Source: Phycisphaerae bacterium (GTDB taxonomy: Bacteria; Planctomycetota; Phycisphaerae; UBA1845). Taken from it: a stretch of DNA of 64,000 bases. A program made the position numbers and the translations under genes. The number at the start of each line of letters is the position of its first letter. The first letter of the stretch is position 1. The stretch lies in NCBI GenBank assembly GCA_013360585.1, contig JABWBH010000006.1:1-64000 (forward strand), read 5' to 3'. Below the pieces are notes generated by a model that saw only the letters and a program-made list of their open reading frames with translations, was not told the DNA's origin and searched no databases. Of the stretch, positions 47,426 to 57,331 are shown piece by piece.

Positions 47426-48574
47426 TCAGGCTCCGCCCCCACCCGCCCCCGGCAAGCCTTCCCCGGGCTTGCTCGAAGCTGCCGGCGGATTCTTCTCGAT
47501 CTCATCGAGCAGCTTGATGCACCGGTCGTAGAACGCCAGGTCGCCGCGCATCAAATCCGCCTCGAATCCCTTGATCTTCTCGCAGGCGTCCGCCAGCACC
47601 TTGCGACCTTCGCGGACGGCCCCGAGTTGGAACAGGGCCCTGGCGTAGATCGGCGCCGTGTCCCCCAGCAACTCCGTCCCGAGCGAGGCGTCATATGCGA
47701 TCTTCGCCGCGCGATAGGCCGTCTCCGGTTCGCGGTCAGCGAACCCGCCCATCGTTGCCGGATTCGTGATCGCCGTCGCCAGATTCAGCATGACGTGCGG
47801 ATCCTTGCCGTGCGCCGCGAAAAACTCCTTCGCCCAGGCGTTCAGTCCGGCGTAATCCTTAAGCTGTTGAGCGAAAGCGAATACCTTGAAATTGACTCCC
47901 TTTGAACTGTGAGGGTACATCCGCAGCAGCTCATCAAGATCCTTCAACACCTCACGCCACTGTCCGCCTCGAGCCTTGCCCGCGATGACCCGCTCGATCT
48001 CCTCCATCCGCGCCCACACCGCCGGGTCCAGCCGGTTCTCCACCAGGTCGATCACGGCGTCCTCGAAGTTCGGATCCGCCGGCGTCCCCATCCAGACGAT
48101 CCTCCCTTCCCGGTTGACCAGGTAGGCGCGAGGCATCCCGATGCCCTCGCCCGGGCGCTGCGACGCCACCTGATAGGCGTCCCAGGTCTCTTTCACATTG
48201 TCCAACGCTACGGTCCAGCCCACCTGCGGTCCGCCCGCGTCGACAAAGGCCCGAACGCCGTCGATCGTCGTCTTCTCATCTTCCGTCGCCACCCCGACGA
48301 TCCGAAGCCCCTTTGCCTTGTAACGCTCCTGAAAAACCGTTAACCGCGGAGCCAGTTGCTGGCTGCCCAGGTCCTGCGGACGCCAGAACCAGATGACGAA
48401 GCATTGCGCGCCGCGCCCTGCCTCGATATCGATCGGCTCACCCTTCACCCACGTATGCACGGAAAGCGCGGGCGCCGGGTCGCCGATCTTCAACGTCGGG
48501 CCCGCAGGCGCCGATGCGCCTTCCTGCGCCCCAAGAAACATCACGCCAACGATCAAGCTCATCAATCCGTTCAT
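47426..48574 (-). CDS. Secreted thioredoxin-like (AhpC/TSA/TlpA-fold) protein
   Basis: Signal peptide; LKIGDPAPALSVHTWVKGEPIDIEAGRGAQCFVIWFWRPQ; no CxxC. Confidence 0.8.
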   Translation of the reverse strand: MNGLMSLIVGVMFLGAQEGASAPAGPTLKIGDPAPALSVHTWVKGEPIDIEAGRGAQCFVIWFWRPQDLGSQQLAPRLTVFQERYKAKGLRIVGVATEDEKTTIDGVRAFVDAGGPQVGWTVALDNVKETWDAYQVASQRPGEGIGMPRAYLVNREGRIVWMGTPADPNFEDAVIDLVENRLDPAVWARMEEIERVIAGKARGGQWREVLKDLDELLRMYPHSSKGVNFKVFAFAQQLKDYAGLNAWAKEFFAAHGKDPHVMLNLATAITNPATMGGFADREPETAYRAAKIAYDASLGTELLGDTAPIYARALFQLGAVREGRKVLADACEKIKGFEADLMRGDLAFYDRCIKLLDEIEKNPPAASSKPGEGLPGAGGGGA

Positions 48575-48581
48575 TCGCGCG

Positions 48582-49856
48582 TCACTCCTCTTGCGTCGCT
48601 CCACCGGAAGCCAGCCGCGTCGCGTCTCTCGAATGCTTCAGAACCCACCGGCGATAGTAGGCAATCCCCAACGAGGTCAGCGGAATCGCCAGCAGCAATC
48701 CCAACAATCCAAGCAGCTTACCCCAGACAAAAACGCCCAGCAAAATCGCCACCGGCCTCAGACCGGTCGCCTTGCCCATGATTCTCGGGGTCAGCACCAC
48801 GTCCTGAATAAGCTGAACAAGGATGAACACCACGCCCACCAGCAGCAGCGACGTCCCCAGCCCCGCCCCGCTCTCCTCAAACGGTCGCATCAGCGCCAGA
48901 AAAATCGCCGGGACCACCCCCACCGCCTGAAGGTAGGGAACCATGTTCAGCACCCCGATGAACAACCCCAGCGGTATCGCCATCGGAAGTCCGATGATCG
49001 AGAACCCCGCCGCCATCAACGCCCCCGTCAGCATCGCCACGACGAACTGACCCCGCAGGTACCTCCGCAGCACAACGTCGAAATCCTCGACGAATTCCAG
49101 AATGTCCGTCCGATAGTTCGGCGGCAGATACTCCCGCCAGGTCCGAACGTACTCCGGATAGTCCAGCAGCAGAAAGCACAGGTACACCGCCACCAGCACG
49201 ATGAACGTTGCCCCCACGATCACCGCGCTCACTCCCGTCGTCAGCGCCGACCACGCCCCCCCCAGAAGCCCCCTGACTTTGCCCAGCAGCCACTGCCGAG
49301 CATCAAAATCCGCAGGAAGCTGATCCCCCACCATCTGAAACGCGCTCGTGTTGGACAACCGCTTCCAGAAACGCGTGTAACGGTCCAGCGAGGACGACGC
49401 AGCCCCCTCAGGTCCGGGCGCCGAAAGCTCGCCGAATGCGGCACGCAATTCGCTGAACATCGATGCGGCGGTCGGAGTCGCGCCCGTCCCCTCTTCCACC
49501 GGATGCGACGCCACTTCACGCGCCACCTGCTCGTACGACCGCGCGAGGTTCTTCACCGTGGCGGTAAACTTCTCCGTCTGCCCGGCCGCAAGGATGACCC
49601 CCGTCGTAAGCAGGGCGAACGCGATGATCCCCAACCCCCCCAGCGTCAGCGCCACCGCGTACACGCGACGCTTCACGCGCTCCGTCAGCAGCGTCACCAC
49701 CGGGTTCAGAACGTACGCCAGCACTGCCGCGGCGACAAAGGGAATCAGCACGTCGGACAGATATCGCAGAAGCAGAAAAAGCCCGGCCGCCCCGAGCACG
49801 CTCAGCACCATCCGGACGACCCGATCGAACGTATATCGTGTCTGCGGTGCGGACAT
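48582..49856 (-). CDS. AI-2E/PerM family transporter
   Basis: ADVLIPFVAAAVLAYVLNPVVTLL-like N-term; FSIIGLPMAIPLGLFIGVLNMVPYLQAVGVVPAI; QDVVLTPRIMGKATGLRPVAILLGVFVWGKLLG. Confidence 0.93.
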   Translation of the reverse strand: MSAPQTRYTFDRVVRMVLSVLGAAGLFLLLRYLSDVLIPFVAAAVLAYVLNPVVTLLTERVKRRVYAVALTLGGLGIIAFALLTTGVILAAGQTEKFTATVKNLARSYEQVAREVASHPVEEGTGATPTAASMFSELRAAFGELSAPGPEGAASSSLDRYTRFWKRLSNTSAFQMVGDQLPADFDARQWLLGKVRGLLGGAWSALTTGVSAVIVGATFIVLVAVYLCFLLLDYPEYVRTWREYLPPNYRTDILEFVEDFDVVLRRYLRGQFVVAMLTGALMAAGFSIIGLPMAIPLGLFIGVLNMVPYLQAVGVVPAIFLALMRPFEESGAGLGTSLLLVGVVFILVQLIQDVVLTPRIMGKATGLRPVAILLGVFVWGKLLGLLGLLLAIPLTSLGIAYYRRWVLKHSRDATRLASGGATQEE

Positions 49857-50100
49857 GACCCACGATCCTCGACTTCCCCGCCGGACCTGCGACCGACAGG
49901 CTTTTCTAACACACGAACCGCAACCCTGCGAGAGAGACAAACAGACGGCTTGGAGACGCCGCGCCGGAAGAGAAAGAGCAACCCTGAGTATTCATCCGGC
50001 TCCCGGTCGCGGGGTGTTGAAATCACATGAACTTGCCCGTCGCGATCCTGCGGGGGGGACGACGGGAGGGGTCGTACCCCGAAGAATCATCCGGAAGTCT

Positions 50101-50150
50101 CAGCCCCGAAAGGGGCGCCAGAAAGCAGCCCAGCCCGCCAGGGCTGGGGA
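50101..50150. repeat. Planctomycete-style intergenic palindrome pair
   Basis: cagccccgaaaggggcgcc and agcccagcccgccagggctggg. Confidence 0.55.
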
Positions 50151-50305
50151 TCCCTCTTCCGTTATCCGATGCCCGCCCCTCTCGAACACCCTGACGAACG
50201 CACCCGGATGCCTCTCCGGGACGTCAGGGCGCGATGCATCGCAACTTCAAACACCTCAAGGATGCTGCGCACCGGAGTCGGAGGGAAACTTAGTAGAAAA
50301 AAGAA

Positions 50306-50702
50306 GCAAAGTCGGCGGAGTAAGCCGAATTCTGTCGCGCGCCCTGCTTAGGGACGGGTCGAACCCGTCCTGCGAGGCGTCACGGGCGATCATCCATCTA
50401 GGCCGTCGGTCGCCCGGCGGCTCAAGCGCCCTACCCACAGCTCAACGGGACGGGCCGCCCCTCGCTGCTTACTTGGGCTTGCCGGCGGTGGGGTTTGACC
50501 TGCCACGCGAGTCACCCCGCGCGCGGTGCGCTCTTACCGCACCTTTTCACCCTTACCTTTCGGCGGTGTCTTTTCTGTGCCACTTTCCCTCGGGTCGCCC
50601 CGGGTTGGCGTTACCAACCACCGTGCCCTGCCCGGTTCGGACTTTCCTCACTTCCAGGGGGATCGCTCCCGCCCGAAGCGCGATCGCCTTCGCCGACTTT
50701 GC
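50306..50702 (-). ncRNA. rnpB: RNase P RNA (bacterial class A)
   Basis: Minus strand reads GAGGAAAGTCCGAACCGGGCAGGGCACGGTGGTTGGTAACG..., GGTAAGGGTGAAAAGGTGCGGTAAGAGCGCACC, GTAAGCAGCGAGG, ACAGAATTCGGCTTAC; P1 GCAAAGTCGGCG/CGCCGACTTTGC closes the ends. Confidence 0.97.
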
Positions 50703-50830
50703 GCCTCTATCCTACGCCGCAGGCACGCTTCGGTCGAACTCGTACAACCCGGATCGTCCGGGGCGCAGTCTCGACGGTTCTTATTCTGTCGATAATATTG
50801 AAAGACAGTGATAGTTGCGGAGTGAACAAA

Positions 50831-51298
50831 ATGCCGAAGGCGATCAGTTCGCCGGAAATCGACGCGATGGCCGAGGAAATCCTCCAAGTCTCACAACTGG
50901 CGGCCATCGTGCGCGCTCGCCGCTCCAACGCGGGAGATACTCTGACGGAGCCGGAATTCCTCGCCCTCGAAGCCCTGATCAAGTCGGGCTCGATGACCGT
51001 CGGCGAGGTTCAACGCACCGTGGGCGTGCTTCCGGCCCAGATGTCGAGAATCCTTCGCGGACTGGAGAGGCATACTTCCGGAAAACCGCTCGTCACCTGC
51101 AGCATCAACGCCGACGACCGTCGCAGGGTGGACGTATCTCTAACCGAAGCCGGACGCGAGGTTTACAACGCCTACCGTAGAATGCGCCTCAGTTTCCTCT
51201 GCGATTTTCTCGACAATTTGACCCCTGACGACCGAGTCGTTTTCATGCGCATTGTCCGGGACTTTGCAGTCAGAATTAAAGCCACAATGTCATCATGA
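50831..51298 (+). CDS. MarR-family winged-helix transcriptional regulator
   Basis: TLTEPEFLALEALIKSGSMTVGEVQRTVGVLPAQMSRILRGLERHTSGKPLVTCSINADDRRRVDVSLTEAGREVY. Confidence 0.85.
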   Translation: MPKAISSPEIDAMAEEILQVSQLAAIVRARRSNAGDTLTEPEFLALEALIKSGSMTVGEVQRTVGVLPAQMSRILRGLERHTSGKPLVTCSINADDRRRVDVSLTEAGREVYNAYRRMRLSFLCDFLDNLTPDDRVVFMRIVRDFAVRIKATMSS

Positions 51299-51451
51299 AA
51301 GCAGAGAGAAATCTAAAAAAAATATTTCTTGCCTGCTAACTTTCTCGACTCGTAAACTGTCTCAGGAAATGACGCACCCCGCCGGGACCGCGTGGATCAG
51401 GCGGCGGATACCGCCCGCGGTGCGGAGGTGCGGTAACGAAGGAGATGGAAC

Positions 51452-51853
51452 ATGTTGCGCGGAACACATCGTAAGGTTGCGACCCTCGCGGTGGTGATCG
51501 GGGTGCTGGGTTGCGCGGCGATCGCGACAGACGCCCGCGCGGACCACCGGTACTACGGCGGAGGCGGGTATTACAGCGGGGGTGGATACTCCAGCGGGGG
51601 GTATTACCGGAGTTACAATTACTACCGTCCCGCGCCTTCGTGTTACCGACCGGCGCCGGTGTATTGCGCGCCGCGTCCCGTGTACTGCGAACCGCGTCCG
51701 GTCGTCTGCTACAGCGGACCGTCGTACTACCGCAGCTCCTCCTACTACGGCGGCGGATACTACCGCGGCGGAAGCTCGTTCTCGGTCGGCGGATACTACA
51801 ACCGCGGCTACAGCCGCGACGGTGGCGGGTTCTACTTCAACTATCGCCGCTGA
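51452..51853 (+). CDS. Small secreted Gly/Tyr/Pro/Cys-rich protein
   Basis: Signal peptide to ADA/RAD; YYGGGGYYSGGGYSSGGYYRSYNYYRPAPSCYRPAPVYCAPRPVYCEPRPVVCY. Confidence 0.75.
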   Translation: MLRGTHRKVATLAVVIGVLGCAAIATDARADHRYYGGGGYYSGGGYSSGGYYRSYNYYRPAPSCYRPAPVYCAPRPVYCEPRPVVCYSGPSYYRSSSYYGGGYYRGGSSFSVGGYYNRGYSRDGGGFYFNYRR

Positions 51854-51920
51854 ACCGTCGGAAGCCTCCGGCGATCCGCCCGCCGGACCCGACTGACAGG
51901 GAAGTGACATCGACCAAGAA

Positions 51921-51964
51921 GACCGGGTTCGATCCTGCTTCGCAGGCGAACCCGGTCGTTTTTC
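51921..51964 (+). terminator. Intrinsic terminator
   Basis: GACCGGGTTCG-at-CCTGC-ttc-GCAGG-CGAACCCGGTC followed by GTTTTTCATTT. Confidence 0.88.
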
Positions 51965-52269
51965 ATTTCAGCACAGCGACGCGGCTGCTGACAACCTCCC
52001 GATCCTCACCACCGCGCCACGTCCGATGCCGCCGCAACCCCGCTTGTACCCGTATTCTCGGCGCGAACGCATTAACTCGCCGATGCGGACGTTTCACCAG
52101 CGACCGGAACCGGACCCCTGTCGGTGCGTCTAACGCCGACGGGCATGAGAGAGTTCTTTGAGTTCGTCCCGCGCCGTGCGAAGCCGAGCGGCTTCGTTCG
52201 CGCGTCGGTTGTGCTCCGCTTCTCAACACACAAGGAAGGCGCCGCGCCTTCTGAACCCGGAGTCCGATC

Positions 52270-54759
52270 ATGAGTCAGTCGTGGGTCTTTGTTCGACGGG
52301 TTTCCGCCGCGATCTTCGTCTTCGCCGCTTTCGCGCCGACGGTGTCCGGTCAGACTATCATCATCGACGTGGACCGTCCGATCCCGCTTCCCCCGCCTCC
52401 GGATCGCCCTGAACCGCAGCCGCCCGACCGTCCGCCTCCGCCTCCGCGCCCGCCTCAGCGCGACATGCGCCTTGTCGTGCGCCAACTCAATGTCGAGACC
52501 CGGATCATCGAGGGCGCCGCCGTCACCACGATCGACCAGACCTTTCATAACCCGCACGGGTTCGTCGTCGAGGGGACGTACATCTTCCCGCTCGAGGAGG
52601 ACGTGGCGATCTCCCGCTTCACGATGGACGTCAACGGCGAGGAAGTCGAGGGAAAACTCCTCGACGTAGCCGAAGCGCGGCGCACCTACGAGCAGATCGT
52701 GCGCAGTATGCGCGACCCCGCGCTGCTCGAATACGTCGGGCGGCGCATGATCAAGGCCAGCATCTTCCCGATCAATCCGCAAAGCGACGTCCGCGTGCGT
52801 CTTTCCTACAACCAGATGCTGGAGGCGAAGGACGGGCTGGTGCGCTATCGCTACCCGCTGAACGTCGAGAAACACCTGCCCGCGGCGATCGAGAGGTTCA
52901 CTTTCCTGGCGACGATCCAGAGTCGCACCCCGATCAAGAGCGTCTTCTCCCCGACGCACGACGTGGCCGTCTCGCGCGGATCGGATTCCCGCGTCAGCGC
53001 CAGCCTTGAAGGCGCGAACGTCTTCCCGGACCGCGACCTGGATCTGTTTTACACCCTCTCGGAGAAAAACTTCGGCCTGAGCGTGCTGATCTTCCGCGAA
53101 CCGGGCGAGGACGGCTACTTCCTCGTGCGAATCTCGCCGGACGCGGTGGTCAAAGCGGAGGACGTGATCCCGAAGGACATCACCTTCGTGCTGGACACCT
53201 CGGGCAGCATGTCCGAGGAGGACAAGATGGCGCAGGCGCGGGCGGCGCTGAAGTTCTGTCTCTCGCATCTCAACGAGCGCGACGCCTTCAACATCATCAC
53301 GTTTGCTCACGAGCCGCGCCGCTTCCGGGATGAGATGACGCCGGCGACGCCTGAGAGCCGCGACGCCGCGAAAAAATTCGTGGATTCGGTCGAATCCGTC
53401 GGAGGTACGAACATCAACGACGCCCTGCTCTCCGCCCTGAAGGACGCGCCGCGGAAAGACCCGTCACGGCCTTATTACATCGTCTTTCTCACGGACGGGC
53501 AGCCGACGGTGGGCGTGTGCAAAACGGACGAGATCCTGAAGAACGTGCGCGAGGCGAACGAGTCCGGGTCGCGCCTCTTCGTCTTCGGCGTCGGGCACGA
53601 CGTCAACACGCAATTGCTGGACCTGCTGGCGGAGCAGAACCGCGGAACGCGCGAATACGTCGAACCCGGTGAGAACCTCGAACTGGCGCTGTCGAGTTTC
53701 TACCGCCGGATCGCGGACCCCGTCCTTTCCGACCTTGCGCTTTCGCTGGGCGACCTGCGCGTGTACGACCAGTTTCCGCCTCGGCTCGGCGATCTTTTCG
53801 GCGGAACCGAACTGGTGGTGCTCGGGCGTTACAGCGGCGCCGGACACAAGGCCGTCGAGCTGACCGGGCAGCGGCGCGGCGTGACCGAGCGGCATGTTTA
53901 TGAAACGACGTTCGCCGACGACGCCCGCGAGCACGACTTCCTGCCCCGGCTCTGGGCGACGCGGAAGGTCGGCTACCTGCTCGACGAGATCCGCCTGCAC
54001 GGCGAGAAGAACGAACTGAAGCAGAGCGTCATCACGCTGGCGAAGAAATACGGGATCGTGACGCCTTACACGGCCTACCTCGTGACCGAACCGGGGCAGT
54101 TCGCAATGCGCGAGGCGGGCCGGCCGGAGCTTTCGAGAGCGCGGTCCGGATCAGGTTCCGATCAGCGCCGGGCGCTGCAGACGCTGGGCTACCTCGATGA
54201 GGACGAAGGCGAGAACGACGCGCTGTCGGGCGACGAAGCCGCGCTGCGCGTCCTCGCCCTCCGCGGACTGGGATACGGCGAGGTCAGCGCCGAAAATTCC
54301 GCGCCGGCTGGGACCGAGAAGGCCGACCGGGCGCCGTCGCGGGCGAGGGCGGGTTCGCCGCAACCGGCGCCCGCTTCCGGCGCGCTGGCGGTCGGGCAAT
54401 CCAAGGAGGCCAAGGCGCTTCAGGAGTCCCGCATCTCGGCGGACGAAGGTCGAGGAGGCTCGGGATCGGCGGACAAGAAGAGCAAAGACGCAGACCGTAT
54501 CCGCACCGTCGGCACGCGGACGTTCTACCGCGCCGGAGAAACCTGGATCGACTCGACTTACGACAAGAAGGTCGAAACCCGGAAGATCGAGGTTTTCAGT
54601 GAGGAGTATTTCAAGCTCGTGTCGGAGCACAAGGAGCTGGCGAAATGCTTCGCCCTCGGAGAGCGTGTGATCGTCGTCCTCGGCGATGTTGCCTACGAGA
54701 CCACCCCGCCGAAGGAAACGGACGCCGACAAGGAAAAGACCGAGAAGCCGGAGAAGTAG
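52270..54759 (+). CDS. VIT and von Willebrand factor A domain protein (inter-alpha-trypsin inhibitor heavy chain-like)
   Basis: VIT: TTIDQTFHNPHGFVVEGTYIFPLEEDVAISRFTMDVNGEEVEGKLLD; vWA: DITFVLDTSGSMSEEDKMAQARAAL; proline-rich N-term. Confidence 0.93.
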   Translation: MSQSWVFVRRVSAAIFVFAAFAPTVSGQTIIIDVDRPIPLPPPPDRPEPQPPDRPPPPPRPPQRDMRLVVRQLNVETRIIEGAAVTTIDQTFHNPHGFVVEGTYIFPLEEDVAISRFTMDVNGEEVEGKLLDVAEARRTYEQIVRSMRDPALLEYVGRRMIKASIFPINPQSDVRVRLSYNQMLEAKDGLVRYRYPLNVEKHLPAAIERFTFLATIQSRTPIKSVFSPTHDVAVSRGSDSRVSASLEGANVFPDRDLDLFYTLSEKNFGLSVLIFREPGEDGYFLVRISPDAVVKAEDVIPKDITFVLDTSGSMSEEDKMAQARAALKFCLSHLNERDAFNIITFAHEPRRFRDEMTPATPESRDAAKKFVDSVESVGGTNINDALLSALKDAPRKDPSRPYYIVFLTDGQPTVGVCKTDEILKNVREANESGSRLFVFGVGHDVNTQLLDLLAEQNRGTREYVEPGENLELALSSFYRRIADPVLSDLALSLGDLRVYDQFPPRLGDLFGGTELVVLGRYSGAGHKAVELTGQRRGVTERHVYETTFADDAREHDFLPRLWATRKVGYLLDEIRLHGEKNELKQSVITLAKKYGIVTPYTAYLVTEPGQFAMREAGRPELSRARSGSGSDQRRALQTLGYLDEDEGENDALSGDEAALRVLALRGLGYGEVSAENSAPAGTEKADRAPSRARAGSPQPAPASGALAVGQSKEAKALQESRISADEGRGGSGSADKKSKDADRIRTVGTRTFYRAGETWIDSTYDKKVETRKIEVFSEEYFKLVSEHKELAKCFALGERVIVVLGDVAYETTPPKETDADKEKTEKPEK

Positions 54760-54987
54760 GAAGATTCCCGGGTCGGTGCGATGACGCAAGTGCCCGACCG
54801 CCGGCGTCGGGCAGAGGTTTCCAGGCTGCGGGAACCCCCGCACCGGACTCAGGGAGAACAACCGACCGCCACGGGGCCGCCGCGGGGCGAGCAACGGACG
54901 GCTGTGGGCTGCCGCCGACGGCGACCGTGCGGGTATAATCCTGATGCGGGGGCACGGTGTCGCCCTGTCCCGCGCGGGAGATTGCAG

Positions 54988-56076
54988 ATGCGCCTGAACC
55001 ACGCCGGTCATTTTGAAAAGCGGAATGCGGGAGTTCCTTGTTGGGGGTTCATCCTTGCCTTGCTGACGGCCGGACCTGCGTTTGCCCAGACTGAGGACGG
55101 CGAGTCCGGCGACGCTTTGACCGGCGTCGCGCAACAGGATGCACCCGCGATGCAGGAAGAACCTCAGCAGGAGGAGGGCGCGTATCCTTCGGATTCGACG
55201 CTGCCGCGCGCTCTGCGGCAGGATTACGCCCTGCCCGACCCGAATCTGCCCGGCGGATACCGGCAAAGCCCGCCCGTCTCCCGTTATTACCAGCGCGGCG
55301 GGCGTCCTTACGGGTGGGGGCGGTATTCGGCGCGGCCTTACTCTTACGACTACGGATACGGCTCGTACTGGCGTTACCTGGATCCGTATGACCCCTACCT
55401 TTTCGAGCGAGTGTACCGACAGGGCGTGACCGACGGTCGGTGGTTCGAGCAGTACGAGCGCGAGCTTGAGCTGGGTCTGAACACGTATTTAAAGGCCTTC
55501 GAGTTCGGGCACGAGGCGTTCTCGAAGGGCGAGTATGATCGCGCGGCGCGAGGGTACATCCTCGCGGCCCGGCAGAACCAGGGCGACCCGGCAAGCCGCC
55601 TGTGTGCGGGAAACGCCCTGATTGCGCTGGGGCGCTACGATGAGGCGGCGCAATTGCTCCGCCGCGCGTTCGAACTTCAGCCGAGGATGGCGTATCTGCC
55701 GCTCGACCTTCGTGAAGAATACGGCCGGGCTGAGGATTTTCATCAGCATCTGTCGAAGGTGAAGACCGCGGCCGAAGCTGCCGAGGCCGCGTTTTCCGCC
55801 GCATCAGGTTCCTCGTCGGCCAGCGCGCCAGCGCCCGCGGCCGCCGCAGCGGACACTTCGACGGCGACGCCCGCCGCACCGGCGGCGTTTGTCGATTTCG
55901 CGGAGCAGAAGGCACGGGCGGCGGATATCTGGGCGCTCGCCGGGTACATGATGCACTTCAGCGGGCGCTCCGCCGACGCCGCCGACGCGCTCGGTCGGGC
56001 TGCACGACTCGCCCCGCAGGATGACTGGATCCGCACGTTGCACGACGCGGCGAGAATGACCGCGCCTCAGCCTTAA
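54988..56076 (+). CDS. Secreted TPR-containing protein
   Basis: Signal peptide ALLTAGPAFAQ; tetratricopeptide-like GEYDRAARGYILAARQNQGDPASRLCAGNALIALGRYDEAAQLLRRAFELQPRMAYL. Confidence 0.8.
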   Translation: MRLNHAGHFEKRNAGVPCWGFILALLTAGPAFAQTEDGESGDALTGVAQQDAPAMQEEPQQEEGAYPSDSTLPRALRQDYALPDPNLPGGYRQSPPVSRYYQRGGRPYGWGRYSARPYSYDYGYGSYWRYLDPYDPYLFERVYRQGVTDGRWFEQYERELELGLNTYLKAFEFGHEAFSKGEYDRAARGYILAARQNQGDPASRLCAGNALIALGRYDEAAQLLRRAFELQPRMAYLPLDLREEYGRAEDFHQHLSKVKTAAEAAEAAFSAASGSSSASAPAPAAAAADTSTATPAAPAAFVDFAEQKARAADIWALAGYMMHFSGRSADAADALGRAARLAPQDDWIRTLHDAARMTAPQP

Positions 56077-56201
56077 CGTGAATCCGCGATCATCGACGAC
56101 CTGACAGCCCGGCAGTGAGATAACGTCGACATGAAAGGTGTCGATCGGCCGAAAACTCCCGTGTCTGCGGAAGGACGACGGACAAGCGGCTCTTCGAAAT
56201 G

Positions 56202-56233
56202 AAAAAAGGACGCAGCGGGCGTGGCGCTCGTCC
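56202..56233 (-). terminator. Intrinsic terminator at the 3' end of the candidate large ncRNA
   Basis: Minus strand GGACG-AGC-gccacgccc-GCT-g-CGTCC-TTTTTT. Confidence 0.8.
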
Positions 56234-57326
56234 TGCCCTTCAGAGTTTTCAGGCTGCCGGCTCGCACGTCGGGCTTTCCGCCCGGCGGCGTTCTCCTGCA
56301 GGGTTGGCTGCTCGTTCGGAGTTCTCTGACGTGCCGAGGTTACGCGGTTACTGGTTCCGCGTGACCGCCTTGCCGTCAGCCTTTTCCTCGGCTTCGCGGC
56401 TCTGCCTTTGGCGCGCCTGACGGGTCATGTGTTAAGACGCCCGTCCACCCTCCCGTCGAGTTTCGCCCCCTCTTGAAGAAATCCCCCGCAACCCTAGCCG
56501 TCAGCCGAACCTTCCGGTCCGGCCGCCCTGCGCCGGTCCGAAGACCGTCGCAGGTGAGTCCGCATCCGAAGACGCGCGCCCACGGCACCTCTCCTGGGCT
56601 TTTGTCCCCTTCAGCACATGCGGCATCGAGGATCCACCGGACACGGGCCTGTCCACCCGCGTCGTTCCGCCCTCAGGGTTTGATCACCCTCTCGACGGTT
56701 TGCTCTCCTCGAAGCCTCGTCGGCCTTGTTTCGTGCCGACAGCACTCCTGGGGTTCCCCCTTCGGAGCTTTCTCCTCCCGCGAGGTACCGGTTCGTTTCC
56801 GTCCCGGAGCACCCACCTGCCGTTTCTCCCGGCGTTGTTCCCGATCGCCGAAGCGACAGGCCGGCCCGCCGGGCCGCGACTCCTGGGTTTCACCCCTCGA
56901 CGGGAGTCCTCTAACGAACGCCGCGGTATGAGCGCGACGCGCGCCGGATGCTCCCCTGGGTTTCATCCCTCCTGAGGCATCAAGGCGGAAGACCTTGTCC
57001 GGGATTTCGCCCCGACTCCTTCCTCGCGCTTTCGAGCGATCACGCCTTGCGGCCCGACCGTCGCGGCGCCTCGAAGTATCCATCAGCCTCCGCCGCGCTC
57101 CGCTCCGAATTCCGAAGAACGTCGAGCTGGAGCAACCCCTTCAGGGTTTCCGTGCCTCCGCCATCGCCACCGCTCGGCTCGCCCGCTTCCCGGGCTATGT
57201 GTTCACCTCGCGCCCGGACGAACGTCTCCGTCCGCCCCGCCAGCGCCTCTTTGAGAAGCGACCGAACCTGCCTTAGCCGGTGGGACCGCGTTGCGGCACC
57301 GAGCTGCGACACGCCCCCGCGTCGCA
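56202..57326 (-). ncRNA. Candidate large structured non-coding RNA (~1.1 kb), unassigned family
   Basis: No credible CDS; near-consensus promoter and terminator at the ends; many local hairpins and a repeated GGG-loop-CCC-AGGAG module (56586-56620, 56668-56698, 56741-56770, 56816-56833, 56878-56908, 56951-56970). Confidence 0.65.
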
Positions 57327-57331
57327 ATCTC

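Noticed and set aside
48393-50030. 545-aa plus-strand ORF
   Set aside because: Antisense to the thioredoxin-like and AI-2E transporter genes; Q/R/H-rich shadow ORF.
49558-50811. 417-aa plus-strand ORF and the N-terminal part of 50495..51298
   Set aside because: Run through RNase P RNA on the opposite strand; the genuine MarR start is 50831.
52072-53310. 412-aa minus-strand ORF
   Set aside because: Antisense to the well-supported VIT-vWA protein.
56473-57083. Short ORFs of 136-152 aa inside the candidate ncRNA
   Set aside because: Basic, Pro/Ser/Arg/Gly-rich, present on both strands with no domain or SD; more consistent with non-coding structured GC-rich DNA.
56202-57330. tmRNA, group I/II intron or rRNA fragment as explanation for the ncRNA region
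   Set aside because: No tmRNA tag or tRNA-like ends, no recognisable group II domain V or group I core, no intron ORF, and no rRNA landmarks were seen by eye; a covariance search is still needed.
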